DNA of 64,000 nucleotides. Origin: Sipunculus nudus. Its lineage: Eukaryota; Annelida; Sipuncula; Golfingiida; Sipunculidae. This document shows, piece after piece, positions 31,061 to 43,840 of the stretch. Each line of letters opens with the position of its first letter. The stretch's first letter is position 1. Position numbers and translations under genes: made by a program. Location of the stretch: positions 65,446,800-65,510,799 of the forward strand of contig CM049314.1 in NCBI GenBank assembly GCA_026874595.1. Direction: 5' to 3'. Under the pieces are notes generated by a model, which did no database searches, was not told the origin of the DNA, and was given only the letters and a program-made list of their open reading frames with translations.

Positions 31061-34000
31061 CAAATGATCACATTGGAAAAGTGCACATATATTCACACAC
31101 GGTGAGATATATACAGATGCATAATATACGTCAATGCAGATTGACATTCTACATACACAGATACATTTACATATATTATGTTGGTAGGCGTAATACGATA
31201 GAACAATAAACGTGAAATGTCGAAGTTCATATCGAGCTTATCAATTAGATTAAAACCATGATTAATGATATATGTATTTTTTTGTTTACAACTAATATGT
31301 ATACCAAGGAAGCTTTTGAATAAGTGTAGTCAACTGGTAGTAAAGCGCCGTGTGCGGATAATGTAATCAGTAACATGTTTCAGAAAAAGATGCTTAATTG
31401 AGCTACATAGGTATTCCCCATGTAGAAACATTTTCATGAGTTTTTCGTTTTCTCTATCGGTGTTATGTGCTGGCTGTGTAATGCATACAGGAGTATCCAG
31501 CTGTGTTTCCCTAAATAAAAAATTCAAGTTGGTGAAATGAGTTTGTCTAAATAAAATATATTTAGGACAACTTAGAAGAAAATGTATATTTTATATTGTT
31601 TATGCGATAATGATTATTTCAATACTGTTTTGTCAAGCATTTAATCATACATAGCACGGGACAAAGCTTTGGATTACGCTCGAACGTTGACAATTATAGT
31701 CCGTTTCTTCTATTCATGTCCACCTGTTTTATTTTGGCTATAAAAATATCATTAGTTACATTTCAAGGGAAACAATTGTAGTGAGTAGAGGATTTAAGAA
31801 CCTTATTTTTAAAAAGGTAATAAAATACCTGCTTTACAACTTATTTTAGAAAAATAATTATTTGAAAATATAAGAAATCAGTCAACCTTTTACAACATAT
31901 GAGACCCACTTATGCTAGTCAAGGTCATTGGACACATGCAAAACAGACTCAATTGACAGCTGCTGATTCGATGATGTCATGTAAACACTCTAAAAAAATA
32001 AAACCAGCTAAAACAAAGATGGCTACTCCTACAGAAACACATCATATCTGCCAAAGACCAAAAAGTTGTGAAACATAAACTGGGGATTTGTTGTAAAATT
32101 GTTTATTGCCATATTAGGCTGTCACTTCCATATGTAGTTTTCTAGGAAATAATTGAAAAATATAAACTTCTAAGAAAATAATCTACAAATCTAAAACTGC
32201 CAGCTGTAACGCGAGGTATTGTTCTTTTGTCATAGTTAGATGGTTATAACCTGGTTTGTTTGTTCGTGACTTTACTAAAAAGTTGAGAACGGTTTTCAAT
32301 ATTTGTTGTGGAGGATAAGGGTAACAAGCAATGGGTAATCTTTTGATTTTGGAGGCAATCTGAACTTTGTTTTTTTTGCGGAGGTATGCATGTAGTCTCA
32401 GTCTGCTTTTCTAATTATGATATTGACCATCCAAACTATTTTCTTCTCAGTTCGTTTTTATTTATGTATGAAACGCGTATTACCATTTATAGCCTAAATA
32501 TTCATTTGAGAATATTTGTACGGCTTCAGTCTTACATAATAGATTGTTTCATGTTCGAATGTGACAAAAGAATATACATATTCGCATATACAGCCAATAT
32601 GTATAAAAAAATCATGTCAGAATATGTTTACGGTTTTAGTTTTGTATAACAGATAAGCTCTTATAATTTTGTGACATGAAAAAAAAATCCGAAATAACGA
32701 CAACTGTCACGTGACATACATGGGTAATCTTGTGGACCAGACGTTTCCGGTTTTCCAGAGCGTTTTATCCCGGGACGAGGTCTGCCAGACGGCCCATTAG
32801 CATTAATAGCAGGTATAACATACACGGTGCCAAAAATACCACTCTGTCGTCTGATACTTTGTCTCGCTCTGTTCTTTTTCAGACCGGAAGGACAATATGT
32901 TGACAGCAGACGGCTTATACAACGCTGGGAGCGTCGGCTGGTTTTGATGGGTGGACTGATGAAACATACACGGTGCCATTTGTCCGACTATTACTTCGGT
33001 GAATTGTTTGTTGTACACCTCGCAGCAGAGCTGGCAATATCATTCCTGTATATTTACTTTATAGGCAGAGGTACCACGGGGAAATTGAGACAGATGGTAC
33101 AATGTTATTTTGTGTTATATGTTGCTACACAGATGCACACGCACATATACGCCTGAAGCCATGCGGCCTTCTCCTGGTATCGACTACCACAAATTCCCAA
33201 AAACCGCATTTCTAGAAAAATTCCACTAAAAAAAAAATCAGCCAAAGAGTCAACTAAAATTAAAAGTAGATCCATGAAATATGTAAAATGTTCAACCTGG
33301 TGTAGTGTTCTTTCTGCTGATATATGTATTAACTGTAATCAAATTAATTTTCATATGGATTTTTTAACGATTTTTGGAAATTTTACTTTATTAAAGCGCG
33401 CTAGTGCAAAACTAAATGAATATCCAGAGCCGTACTTTCTCTCGACCATGTTTCTTCCATGTTTAAAAATGAAATTCCTTTCTTACTGAATTGAAATTTT
33501 AAAATTCAATTTCGGAGATGTTAAAATTTCTTATGAAAATTATATATAGTTTATTGGGTTTAATATGCATCTGAAACAACTTCTGAATTTATATTTTTTT
33601 TTTTTTGCCAGTAGTTCAATTGATTAAGGGTTTGTTCACCCAGTTTGACCAGTGGCGCGAAACATGGACATTTGGTGGCCGTCTGCGCTGCTTCAAAAAT
33701 CAAGATTTCTCCCGTGTTTCTACTTTCATGTTTCTTTTACCAACTTCAGACCTCTGGTTATACAGTTTAAGTAAACATACATACGTGGACTGTGTCTATT
33801 ATCATACAGAACCAAAAAAACAGGTAAATTGGAGATAACAAGTCCATTTGTTGGGATGATTATTCCTGGGAAACTATTTTATCAAGCCAAAATAAACTTA
33901 TAGCGTGAGATAATATAATTATGTACTTTTATCATTGAAACTGTATATTGATTTGTCCTCATGTGACATACTTACAGGTACGCCACATCAGAAAGACATG

Positions 34001-34860
34001 ACATTTTTGGAATTAAGGATTAATTCTGTTTGCTTTTTTTAGGATATAATCCATTATCAGTAGGCATATTGGATAAGGCGTGTTATACGCCAGATAAGGA
34101 CTATTATTCAGCAGCCTTAGGATTTACTCTCACACACACACCTATATTCACACACATACATATTTTACGGAATTCATCTCTTCCATATTCTATGGATTAC
34201 AAGTAGTTTGATAATGAGCACCGAGTTCTCGGTGCACCATGGCCTTTGTCCATACAGAGAAAATATCACGTCTTTTCACAATGCAAAATGTTTAATAAAT
34301 TTAAAATTGAAAAATGATTAAACTTTGTGTCGTTTACAGTATCATTTCAATAATTTCAGCATAATTTTGTATCCTAATTGCGATTAAAAAAAATTCAAAT
34401 ATTTTATCTCAATTCTGATAACTAGTGAATCCAAAAAATATTTGCCTTCTATTAGCCATATTTTGCTCCAGGATGCTTTGAACAATATATTTTTGTGTTT
34501 TGCCTAACATCTGCAATAATTATTATACCGCTGGTGTCATTCTGCAGGTTATTTTTGGCACAGCCCAGAAGGATCCTACCATTTAATAATGAATGGAACA
34601 TTTTTCCGGATAAAACTGATCGCATACATGCAGCCCCTCTACGTCATTTCTCATTAATTCATAAACTGAATATGACTAATGACTAGCCCATTGGGAACAT
34701 TAAAGTTGTGACGTAATGAGTGTTTTTTTTTTCTTGTTCATTCTTGTAAATCTATCCTCTCTCCTGCCTTTATGCACTGCAAAGTTTTAGCACGCATTTC
34801 TTATTTAACAATATAAACAACGAATAACAAAATACGTTTACTTAATACACATATACTTAA
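31060..34860. other. Gene-free
   Basis: AT-rich with scattered ORFs under 110 codons and no recognisable domain. A perfect short inverted repeat GCACCGAG-TT-CTCGGTGC is at 34218-34235. I support no gene here. Confidence 0.5.
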
Positions 34861-35150
34861 TACACAGTAATATTTGTAATTACAGTAAAACATCGAATAT
34901 TCGAATCGTATTGTTCGGATAATTGAAAATATGGTTATGCGAGGTCATTTCTCATAAACCATATCATCAACGAATAGCTAAATTATTTTACTTGATACAT
35001 ATATACTAAATACACTCTATCGAATGTAATTACATTAGTACCTCGAATATCCAAAACGTTATGGATGCCTAAAATTTGTTCGGATAACTTAATACACTCA
35101 ACAATATGTAAGTACAGCGGATCCTCGAATATCCGAATTGTTTTGGAGAC
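34861..35150 (+). repeat. Three degenerate TCGAATATCC repeats
   Basis: 34883, 35033 and 35113 carry ACAGTAAAACATCGAATATTCGAA-like sequence in variant form, each preceded by AATACAC and an ATGTAA/TTGTAA word. Two are followed by GTTCGGATAA. This resembles decayed ends of pogo/Tigger-type elements (CAGT...ATCCGAA). A similar segment is at 49270-49350. Confidence 0.4.
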
Positions 35151-37560
35151 TTCAGAATTGTGCTTTCACTGAGGAGACAGGACGAATAAGCGAGGACAAA
35201 CGTTTGGCAATTAGTTTACTGCCGGTTTGTTGGACATATCAAAGTTCGATTATGCTTATCCTGTATGTAAAACATATTCCCTTGTTCCTATACTTATATG
35301 TGTAATATAAAAGATGATATATGTGAAGTGTATTTGACAAATTAAAGTTAGATAAAATAATTAATTAAAATATTATTGTTACCCAAAGGGTTTTGTCTTT
35401 TTTTTAATAGCAGGAAAAAAGCGCGGGATTTCTGTTTTTCTTACCATGATCAGCCATAATATGTAAACAAAATTGGTTAAAATAGTTATTATGGAATGAA
35501 ATATATGACTCCTGTTATATACTATTCATTATGATATCTTGGAGTTATAATTTTTTATTATATTAACATTTATAAGGAAACCTACTCAAACCATAACAAA
35601 TATTTTAATTCCTCAATATGTCAAACCGTTTAATCAAACTAGCTATTGTTTATTTAGACTTGACAAGGAACAAAGAGGAATAACAGTCGGAGCGGTCGGT
35701 ATTTTTGATTGATTGAAGTTCCCTGTCACTTTGTTTGTTCAAGACTGAAACGCCTTGAAAATCACTCCTCAGTGTCCCGCGGTGCCAGGTGCACGCGACG
35801 ACATTTAGATAAATAGCCGGCATGTTATTTTTCCCCTCTGTTAGATAAATTGCCGGCGTGTTATTTTTCCCTTCGGTAAAGAAGTCGTCTGCTGCAGTGT
35901 TTTTTTACACGTGATTCAACCACTGCGGAATTCGTTCCCAAGCAAGAGAACATACTTAATGACATCTCCTGGAATTTTCAGTATGTTATGTTTAAATATC
36001 TATTGTTGGTTGCCTATAGGTGTCTTTATTTTCATTTATTCTACACATATAATAGAAATATCATAGTTGTTTTCATAGTCCTATTGCATATATAATGTCT
36101 TATACCTTTGGCAATGAAATGTAAGATTCGAGTATCAGTTACGATTCATTAATCCATTCACAGGTGAAAACAAATACCCTTCTAGGTCATTAATTCATGT
36201 TTCAAGAAAGCATGCTTTTCAGTATTTCAAATATAAAATGAAACGAAACCGTGAACAGGCTTGTCTTCAAGTTTATAACAGCAACAAGCGTTAACATTAC
36301 TGAATTATTCAGAGTTATTGCATATATGTAACATTAAATATTCCATCCTTTAAAAATGTGTCTATAAAGATGTATTAATTGTATATAGATTGTTGCATAA
36401 TTATACCGTTCATGTTATAATTACACATTTTTTTCTACCTGTATTAATCTGCCTCTTTACATTTGGATGAGAAGAGCTTTACAATATACCAGGTAAATAT
36501 GATAATAACAATAATAATAATAATAATAATATTAGTGATAATAATATATTAAAATATATTATATATATATAAACCAAAATAAACATGCACGTTTCATTGT
36601 CTGCTTTTTTAAAAATTAATATCTTAATCAAATTGACCTGCTGTAAACTTGTCATCTCAAAAGCGATAAAACGACCACCGTGGTTCCATATTAATAGTCC
36701 AATACTTTAATATGAGGAAGAATTATGTAAAGTCATATATTGACATAACTGATTAAAATTATGATTATTGAATTTAATAATAGGGCTTCGTTTGGGAAAA
36801 CCTAATGACAATTTATATAGTATGTCGTTTAAGCGTTATTTCATTTTTTGTTTAGTGTTTAGAGCATGGATAAGGGCATTGATATTAAGCAAACGGATGA
36901 CACTGACATTGTACACAGACATTAAAAAATACTAATCGTTCAGAAATTATGTATATACCGAAGTCTTTTTCAAATGAGGCAACCACACTGGAATCAGACA
37001 CCAAAGGATAGTGCAGTAAGAGGCAACAACATGTTTAACAATAAATTCAGGTTTAATCTAATATTAATTTTAATGCTATAGCTGTATAATGAAAACTGGC
37101 TAATATGAAGTATCATGATATTTATACACAATAATATTTCCTGTATGAGCACGGAAAAATCTAAACACAAATGAAATGCATTGGTATTTTGGTTTGAAGA
37201 AATTTAATTCATTTGCGCCATACTACTGCAAGGATTAGATGAATACTTCAAGATGAGATTGATGTAATTAAAAATAAAAAAATCCGGACGCGCTCAATCT
37301 GTATTGAGAACAAAGTGAAACAACGAACACAACAAAAACATTTTAACCCCCATTTGATTAACTCTGCTATTGTGCCGATGCCCAGGGCATCACGGATTAA
37401 CCTTGGCCTGCAGCGTCACACGCAGCCGTTAACCATAGTGGGTTATTGTATGCTAATGATTTAATATATTGTCATAAGAAACCTGAATAACAACATGAGT
37501 GCTAGTTTACAGATACGGTACAACATGCAACGTACTAGGCGGTAAACACTTTTCTGAAAG
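35151..37560. other. Gene-free, strongly AT-rich
   Basis: An (AAT)n run is at 36504-36531 and a short TA run near 36550. 37350-37450 is a GC-richer island (GCCCAGGGCATCACGGATTAACC) that may be regulatory. No coding region is supported. Confidence 0.5.
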
Positions 37561-37569
37561 TGTTTCAGT

Positions 37570-37950
37570 TGCCTACGCTGGGAGGGTATACGTTAATCCC
37601 CGCTCGTTTGCGTGTTGTGTTTGTGTGTGCGTTTGTGTGTTTGTTCACAACATAATTCAAACGATCATGAACGGAATCTCATGCAATTTTTACGGCATTT
37701 CTGGTGTGGACCAATGAAGAATCGACTAGACTTCGGTGTCAATCCAGCGCATGATCCGGATTCAGGAAACTCATCAAGGAATGCTTGCTTCCGCCAGGTA
37801 GGGGTCTTATTCGTTGGATCCTCCCAAAACTCAGTTTACATTCATTTATTCGGCCCATATTCCCAGATTCATTAGTGCATACGTGACTGTACATTTGTGA
37901 ATATTCCTCGATGAATCCGTATCATGCGCCGGAGCCACACTGCAATCTAT
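37570..37950 (+). repeat. Dispersed repeat family 'ACATAATTCAA / GATCCGGATTCAGG', copy 1
   Basis: Shares a GTTTGTGTG-rich start, AACATAATTCAA, GACGGA/GAACGGA, GAAGAATCGA and CATGATCCGGATTCAGGA in the same order with 49738-50000 and 50405-50680. Probably an old SINE-like family. The ORFs read over it (up to 87 codons) have no coding support. Confidence 0.6.
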
Positions 37951-38153
37951 TTGATTCTTCAATGACCCATTCCCAAAAAAAAACTCTGAAAATTTCATGA
38001 GTTATGTCGGGCAAAAGCACACAAAACACACAAACTAGACGACCATAGGTCGAACGCTTGCCGGAAATCGGAAGTGAAACACAGACGGACAGACAGAACA
38101 TTTTGTCGGTTTTCTATCAATGGAATGACTCTCAGGGCCATTGCTGAGAATAT

Positions 38154-39480
38154 GTGGCCAGTAGAATGACATATGAGACAAAAGAACAGGCAAGCAGACA
38201 AAGCCGACAACAAAAGACGAACAGACAGACATACTGACTTTGTGAGACAAGATTGACACCAGATGACTTAACCTAGTTATGGAGAAGATTCAAAGGAAGA
38301 AAATGAGTTATAATTTATGTAATTTAGATTAATAGTTTTGGAGGTATGGCGAATTAATGATATACTTGGGAGGTTCGACTGTAGCGCCCTCTAGCGGACA
38401 TATTCCAAAAACGACAAACGCGTTTCGTATTATTAGAGTATGACATGAGATGTCCCAGTTTCAAAAGGATTCCGTCAAAGCTGTGGCCTGTAGAATGCTA
38501 TATGTAAGGCGTAAGAACCAGCAAGCAGGCGACTTTGAGGATAACGGACAAACAGATGGACACACTGAGAAAGTGACAGAAGATTGAAACCACATGCCTT
38601 AATCAGGTTATGGAGAAGACTCAAAGGAAGAAAATAAGCTATAGTTTATGTAACTGAGGCTTTGGGTGTAGAGATATGGCCAATACAATGGTATGTGTGT
38701 GAGGGTTGTGTGCAGCGCCCACTAGTGGCCATATCCGGAAAATGAAAAATTTATTTCGAGATATTAGTGTAAGACATAAGGTGTAATAGTTTCAAAATGA
38801 TTCCATCAAAACTGTGGCCTATAGAATGCTATATGTGAGACGCAAGAACCAGCAAGCAGGCGAATTTGAGAACAACTGACAAACAGACAGACACACTGAC
38901 AAAGTGACTCGAGATTGAGTCCAGATGGCTACTCCAAGGTATGCAGAAGACTCAAAGGAAGAAAAAAGCTTCAGTTTATATAACTGAGGTTTATAGTTTT
39001 GGAGATATTGCCAAAGCATGATATGTTGGGAGAGGTTCGAGTTCAGCGCCCCCTTGCGGCCATATCCAGAAAATGAAAAATTGGTTTCGAGATATTAGTG
39101 TAAGACTTAAGATGTAATAGTTTCAAAAGGATTCTTTCAAAACTGTGGGCTGTAGAATGCTATATGTGAGACGCAAGAGCAAGCAGGCGAATTTGAGGAC
39201 AACGATCAAACAGACAGACACACTGACAAAGTGACACAAAATTGTGACCAGATGACTACACCAGGTTATGGAGAAGACTCAGAGGAAGAAAATAAGCTAT
39301 AGTTTATGTAATTGAGGCTTATAATTTTGGAGATATGGCCAAAATATATGATGTTGGGGAGGTTCGCATCCAGCGCCCCCTAGCGGCCCTATCCAAAAAA
39401 ATGAAAAAAACAAATTTGAAATACGAGGGTAAGACTTGAAATATATCAGTTTTAAAAAAATTCCTGCAAAACTGTGGCCT
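38154..39480 (+). repeat. ~330-bp tandem repeat carrying CTCF-like motifs
   Basis: The landmark GTGGCC (GTGGGC once) recurs at 38154, 38483, 38814, 39145 and 39474, with periods of 329, 331, 331 and 329. Each unit has, in order, GTGGCC, a CAGACAGACACACTGAC tract, GGAGAAGACTCAAAGGAAG, a GGAGATATGGCC word, and AGCGCCCCCTAGCGG. The last sits at 38383-38397, 38714-38728, 39045-39059 and 39372-39386. Its reverse complement CCGCTAGGGGGCGCT fits the CTCF core consensus. Related sequence with the same motif recurs at 41476-41489 and 41932-41945. Confidence 0.85.
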
Positions 39481-39814
39481 CCAGGGCAAGATTAATGAAA
39501 TCTCGAAATATCTCGTTTGATGAGCTATCTTACGAGATATTGCCAGACTTTTAATAAAATCATGTAGTATTAAACGAATGCAACCTAATGGAAAAAACTA
39601 GACCTCTCTAGCATTAAAACTGACAAATTAGTCCATTGATTTTCAAATATGATAATTTTCCCCCGAAAATGTGTTACCATGGAAACGGCAAATTTGAGTC
39701 AAGTACCCACCAGAAGAAAGGCCATTGGATGACGATTAAAATGAGCTATAGTTCAAGTAGATACGACTAACAGTTACAAAAATATGAAGAAAAACCTGTT
39801 TTGTATACTTTTGA

Positions 39815-40010
39815 TGACCTCGACCTTGACCTTTGACCTATTTGGGCCAAAAACAATAGGGCACCTAGAATTTTGGTTGCCCATCATATCTGAAAGTTTC
39901 AAGGTGATTGTGGCAAAATTGTGGGCAGGAGAGTGCTAAATGTCAGAAAGAACAACAAGGCCGTTGACAAAATTGACAACAACCCTGAAACAGACAGACA
40001 TACTGACAAG
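39815..40010 (+). repeat. GACCTTGACCTTTGACC family, copy 1
   Basis: Contains CTTGACCTTTGACCTATTT, AAAACAATAGGGCACCTAG, GTTTCAAGGTGATTGTGGC and a CAGACAGACA tail, in the same order as at 40138-40360 and 42205-42420. Confidence 0.8.
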
Positions 40011-40137
40011 GTGACACAAGGCCAACAAAGGTTGATCATACCAGGATATGGGCAATGGAAAGACGAACAAAATGGGGTAAGAATGAGGTTGATACGACAA
40101 TTTTTGACCAAGTTATGAGGAAAATAAGGTTTCGAGG

Positions 40138-40281
40138 ATTTTCGATGGCCTTGACCTTGACCTTTAACCTATTTTAACCAAAAAACAATAGGGCACCTAG
40201 AAATTCTCCATCATCTCTGAAAGTTTCAAGGTGATTGTGGCAAAATTGTGGCCAGGACAGTGCAGACAAACAAACCAACAA

Positions 40282-40312
<31 letters not shown>

Positions 40313-40360
40313 TACGCAACTGACCAACATGCTTGCCGAAATCTTTGAATTCGGCAAGCA
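40138..40360 (+). repeat. GACCTTGACCTTTGACC family, copy 2 with terminal hairpin
   Basis: Same order of blocks as copy 1, then (CAGA)n, then a perfect 10-bp stem GCTTGCCGAA (40331-40340) with TTCGGCAAGC (40350-40359) and a 9-nt loop. Confidence 0.8.
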
Positions 40361-40364
40361 ACAA

Positions 40365-41200
40365 ACTAGCTGCAAAAGTCGCCGTGTTATCAGCATTTAC
40401 GTGAAATCATGTTTTTTCTCGCTTGACGAGATATAGTACGAGATTTGGCAAGACGAGCAGTTTTATTATGTCAAGACGGCCAAACGTTACGAAATGGCGA
40501 AAACTAGATCCGTCTAGCTGTAAAAGTCGCCGAGTTATAAGCATTTCCGTGTACTCTCGTGTTTTCTCGTTTGACGAGATATGGTGCAGGATTTGGCCAG
40601 TCTTGTAGATTTGTCATATCAAACTCTCTAAATGTTATGAAATGGCGAAAACTACATCTGTCTAGCTGTAAAAGTTGCCGAGTTATTAGCATTTCTGTGA
40701 AATCTCCTTTTTTATCGTTTGACGAGATATGGTGCGAGATTTGGCCAGTCTTGCAGGTTTGTCATGTCAAGCCGTCCAAATGTTAATGAATGCCAAAAGC
40801 TAGACCTGTCTAGCCGTGAAAGTCGCCGACTTATATGCATTTCTGTGAAATCTTGTTTTTCCACATTTGACCAGATGTAGTGCGAGATTTCGCCAAGTAT
40901 CGCAGTTTTACTATGTCAAGTTGGCCAAATGTTACCAAATGCCAAAAACTAGACCTGAGTAGCTGTAAAAGTCGCCTAGTTATAAACATTTCCATGATAT
41001 CTCGTTTTTTTCTCGCTTGACGAGATATGGTGCGAGATTTGGCCTGATTTCTTTTCTGGCGTGTCAAGCTGGTCATATGTTATGAAATGCCGAAAACTAG
41101 ACCTGTGTAGCTGTAAAAGTCGCCGAGTTATAAGCATTTCCGTGAAATCTCGTTTTTTTCTCGTTTGACGATAAACCGAGCGAAATTTGACGAGACTTGC
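40365..41200 (+). repeat. ~148-bp tandem repeat, six copies
   Basis: The landmark AAAAGTCGCCGAGTTATAAGC recurs in variant form near 40372, 40521, 40668, 40817, 40964 and 41112, with steps of 147-149 bp. Most units contain TCTCGT-TTG-ACGAGA or a close variant, a small palindrome, followed by GGTGCGAGATTTGGCC. Reading frames that cross it on either strand are by-products of the repeat. Confidence 0.85.
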
Positions 41201-41475
41201 AACTGAATGACTTAGAACCAAGGGGAAGCAGCCTTATGCAAAAAAAGACCCTTGAAACATAAATATTAACCGAGATAGAAGCCAAAAACTGCATATTTTC
41301 AGATCGTCAAGTTTAACCCACAAATTTGGTAACCATGGTAACGGCAGCACAAAGCTACATGTGCGGAGGAATAAGCCAATGTTCCTAGTTTAAGATACAA
41401 CGATAAAAATTGTGCCATGTTTAAAATTATTTTAGATATTGCAGAAAAATGATATGTTACAGTGTTTCAGGTACC

Positions 41476-42085
41476 ACGCCCCCTGGTGGCTATTTCCAAA
41501 AAATGAAAATCTGATTTCGAGATATTTATAAATAACACAAAATATATCATTTTCAAAGCCATTGTTAAAAAAATGCAACCTGTAGGTCATATTTAATGAA
41601 ATCTCGAAGACTCTCGTTTGACGAGAAACGGTGCGAGATTTTGCAAGATTTTTGATTGGATCACCGAGAGCTCACCAAGGGCTACAAGATGCAAAAAAAT
41701 TGAACTCTCCAGCATAAAAACTGATAGAGATAGAAGCTGAAAACTGCATATTTTCAAAATTCAAAAGTTTTACCCCAAAAATAGAGAAATCTGGCAATAG
41801 CGCACTTTGGCACCTATGCGCAAAAATAAGCCCATGGACCCCAGTTGAAGGTGCTATGATGGAAATGGCCCAATGTTTAATAGTTCTGGAGGTATAGCAC
41901 CAAAACAAATTTTCATGTTTTTTCATCTGCAACGCCCCCTGGCGGCCATTTCCAAAATCTGAAAAAACAATTTCGAGATATTCTTGTGTTACATAAAATA
42001 TCTCAGAATCAGTACGATTGCTGCAAATTTGAAAAATATCAGGAAATTCCATGATTTCTCCCAAAAATTGCGTAACCATGGTAAC
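41476..42085 (+). repeat. Diverged pieces of the 330-bp and 148-bp families
   Basis: Two more CTCF-like motifs (41476-41489 and 41932-41945), each followed by a TTTCCAAAA and TTTCGAGATATT segment, plus another TCTCGTTTGACGAGA (near 41600). Ends with a GTAACCATGGTAAC palindrome (42072-42085). The 146-codon minus-strand ORF here is a product of the repeat. Confidence 0.7.
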
Positions 42086-42204
42086 AGCAAATTTAAGTAA
42101 GCTACATGTCAAAAGAAAGGCCAGGTGATGACGAAAAAAATGAGCTATTGCAGAAGTGGATAAAACTATTTATGGCGAAGTTATAGTGCAAAAACCGTTA
42201 ACCA

Positions 42205-42420
42205 TACCTGTCGTGACCTTGACCTTGACCTTTGACCTATTTTAACCAAAAACAATAGGGCACCTAGAAATTATGTTTTTCATCATCGCTGTAAGTTTCA
42301 AGGTGATTGTGGCAAAATTGTGGCCAGGAGAGTGCAGACAAATAAACAGACAAACAGACAAACAGACATACGCAACTGAGCAATATGCTTGCCGAAATCT
42401 TTGATTCCGGCAAGCAATAA
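42205..42420 (+). repeat. GACCTTGACCTTTGACC family, copy 3
   Basis: Same blocks as copies 1 and 2, ending in a slightly degraded form of the terminal hairpin (GCTTGCCGAA / TCCGGCAAGC). Confidence 0.8.
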
Positions 42421-43826
42421 ACACACACACGCATGGGTGTGAACGAATACATTCCTTGCGGAGGCAACCCGATGTGGCCTCATTTTGTTGCTGTTCAACG
42501 GCCATTCCTTTGATTTCCCTAAGTTATTTATTAGTTTGACCCTGGGTTCACCATGGTTACCTGAACGTCAATGATTAATTGAAGAGATATGTGGGCTATT
42601 CTTTGTCGGTATAAATGAGGCAGTGGGTTTTCTTTAGCTGTGATGTGTACCTGTGATCCGCATCCCGTGTATAAGACCTGTCTTTGTTCTCGAGATTAAA
42701 GCCGAACGCTTAATGAAATGGAGCCTGTGTACGGGCGAAGAAATCGATATCTGTATACTTAAAGGACAGCTGGGAGGAGATATTTTATACGCTATATCGA
42801 CAAAATGTACTTTTCCTAGGCTTCATTTGCTAAAGGTGTATAAGAAACACCAACTGCTGAGATAACAAATACAAAACATGTAAGAGTTAAAAATTCATAC
42901 CCAAGATTATGTTAGGAAATCTTTGATTCTCTCTTATTAAAAATGTTATCTTTCAACCATGATTTCTGCTTTTTAAGTATAATATTAATGTATTTTTTGT
43001 AATATGATTTAAATTTATTGCAATCGATCTAAACGAAACTAACAGAAAATGATTGAAATATTACACTCTAAATGATCCAGGAGCGCCTTAAATATTTCCT
43101 TTCACTCAAGGTCTTTTGAACAAAATTGCGAAAGATTGGCATCAGGTAATGTTTAACCAGAACGATTTTGTCATTTGGGTTCAAGGAATGGTTTGAATTA
43201 TAGCTCATGAAAGCACGAAAAATGTGGTGGTGGTTCCCTTATTATCGCCCACGACATGTGCATCCGAAAGAAAAATGTGATTCTGTAGACAGATCAATGT
43301 ATGGCTGGTCCAGGGCAGAGTTAAGCTCTCACAACAAAAGTGGCTAAAACCCGAATCCTGCCACAGCTTGATAGCCATCAGAGCCGATATAGCGATATCA
43401 GAATGACCTACATTCATTTTACTGTATTATTCATATATAAACCAGTCAACGATATATACAAAATTTTCGTATGTAGTAGTTGGATATCAAAATAACAGAC
43501 TGCAAGATGCAAAATCGGGCACTATTTATGGGTATTAAGGGTGTATTGTAACATTTTCCAAGATTTTCTTAGGTAAAAAAAAGGGGGGGAGGGCACGCCG
43601 AGTGCATCCCTTCTAAATCCGCCCCTAACATATGGGACAAGCCCCTTACATTACGATGCGGAACGGCTCCACTAAAAAGAAACGCTTGCACTGATAACTC
43701 AACGGATGACAAAAGCCCGGTGACCAGCGACGCAAAAGTAGACCTCATTATAACATCTACGGAAGGCTGTGCAATTTAGAGGGGATCTGAACATTTCCTA
43801 TTGTGCATAACAAGCTAAAAAATCCA

Positions 43827-43840
43827 GTTACCATGGTAAC
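43827..43840. promoter_or_regulatory. RFX X-box-like palindrome
   Basis: GTTACCATGGTAAC, a perfect 14-bp palindrome matching the symmetric X-box form GTTNCCATGGNAAC. Function is inferred from the motif alone. Confidence 0.4.

Noticed and set aside
32827-33156. 109-codon ORF with a possible membrane segment
   Set aside because: No homology recognised, no repeat or splice support, and length within chance expectation for this much sequence.
34218-34235. Perfect GCACCGAG-TT-CTCGGTGC inverted repeat
   Set aside because: Real but short and isolated; a two-base loop and no related copies seen give no basis for a function.
41672-42112. 146-codon minus-strand ORF
   Set aside because: It lies across diverged pieces of the 330-bp and 148-bp repeats. 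A related frame at 41097-41294 shows the similarity comes from repeat DNA; no domain is visible.
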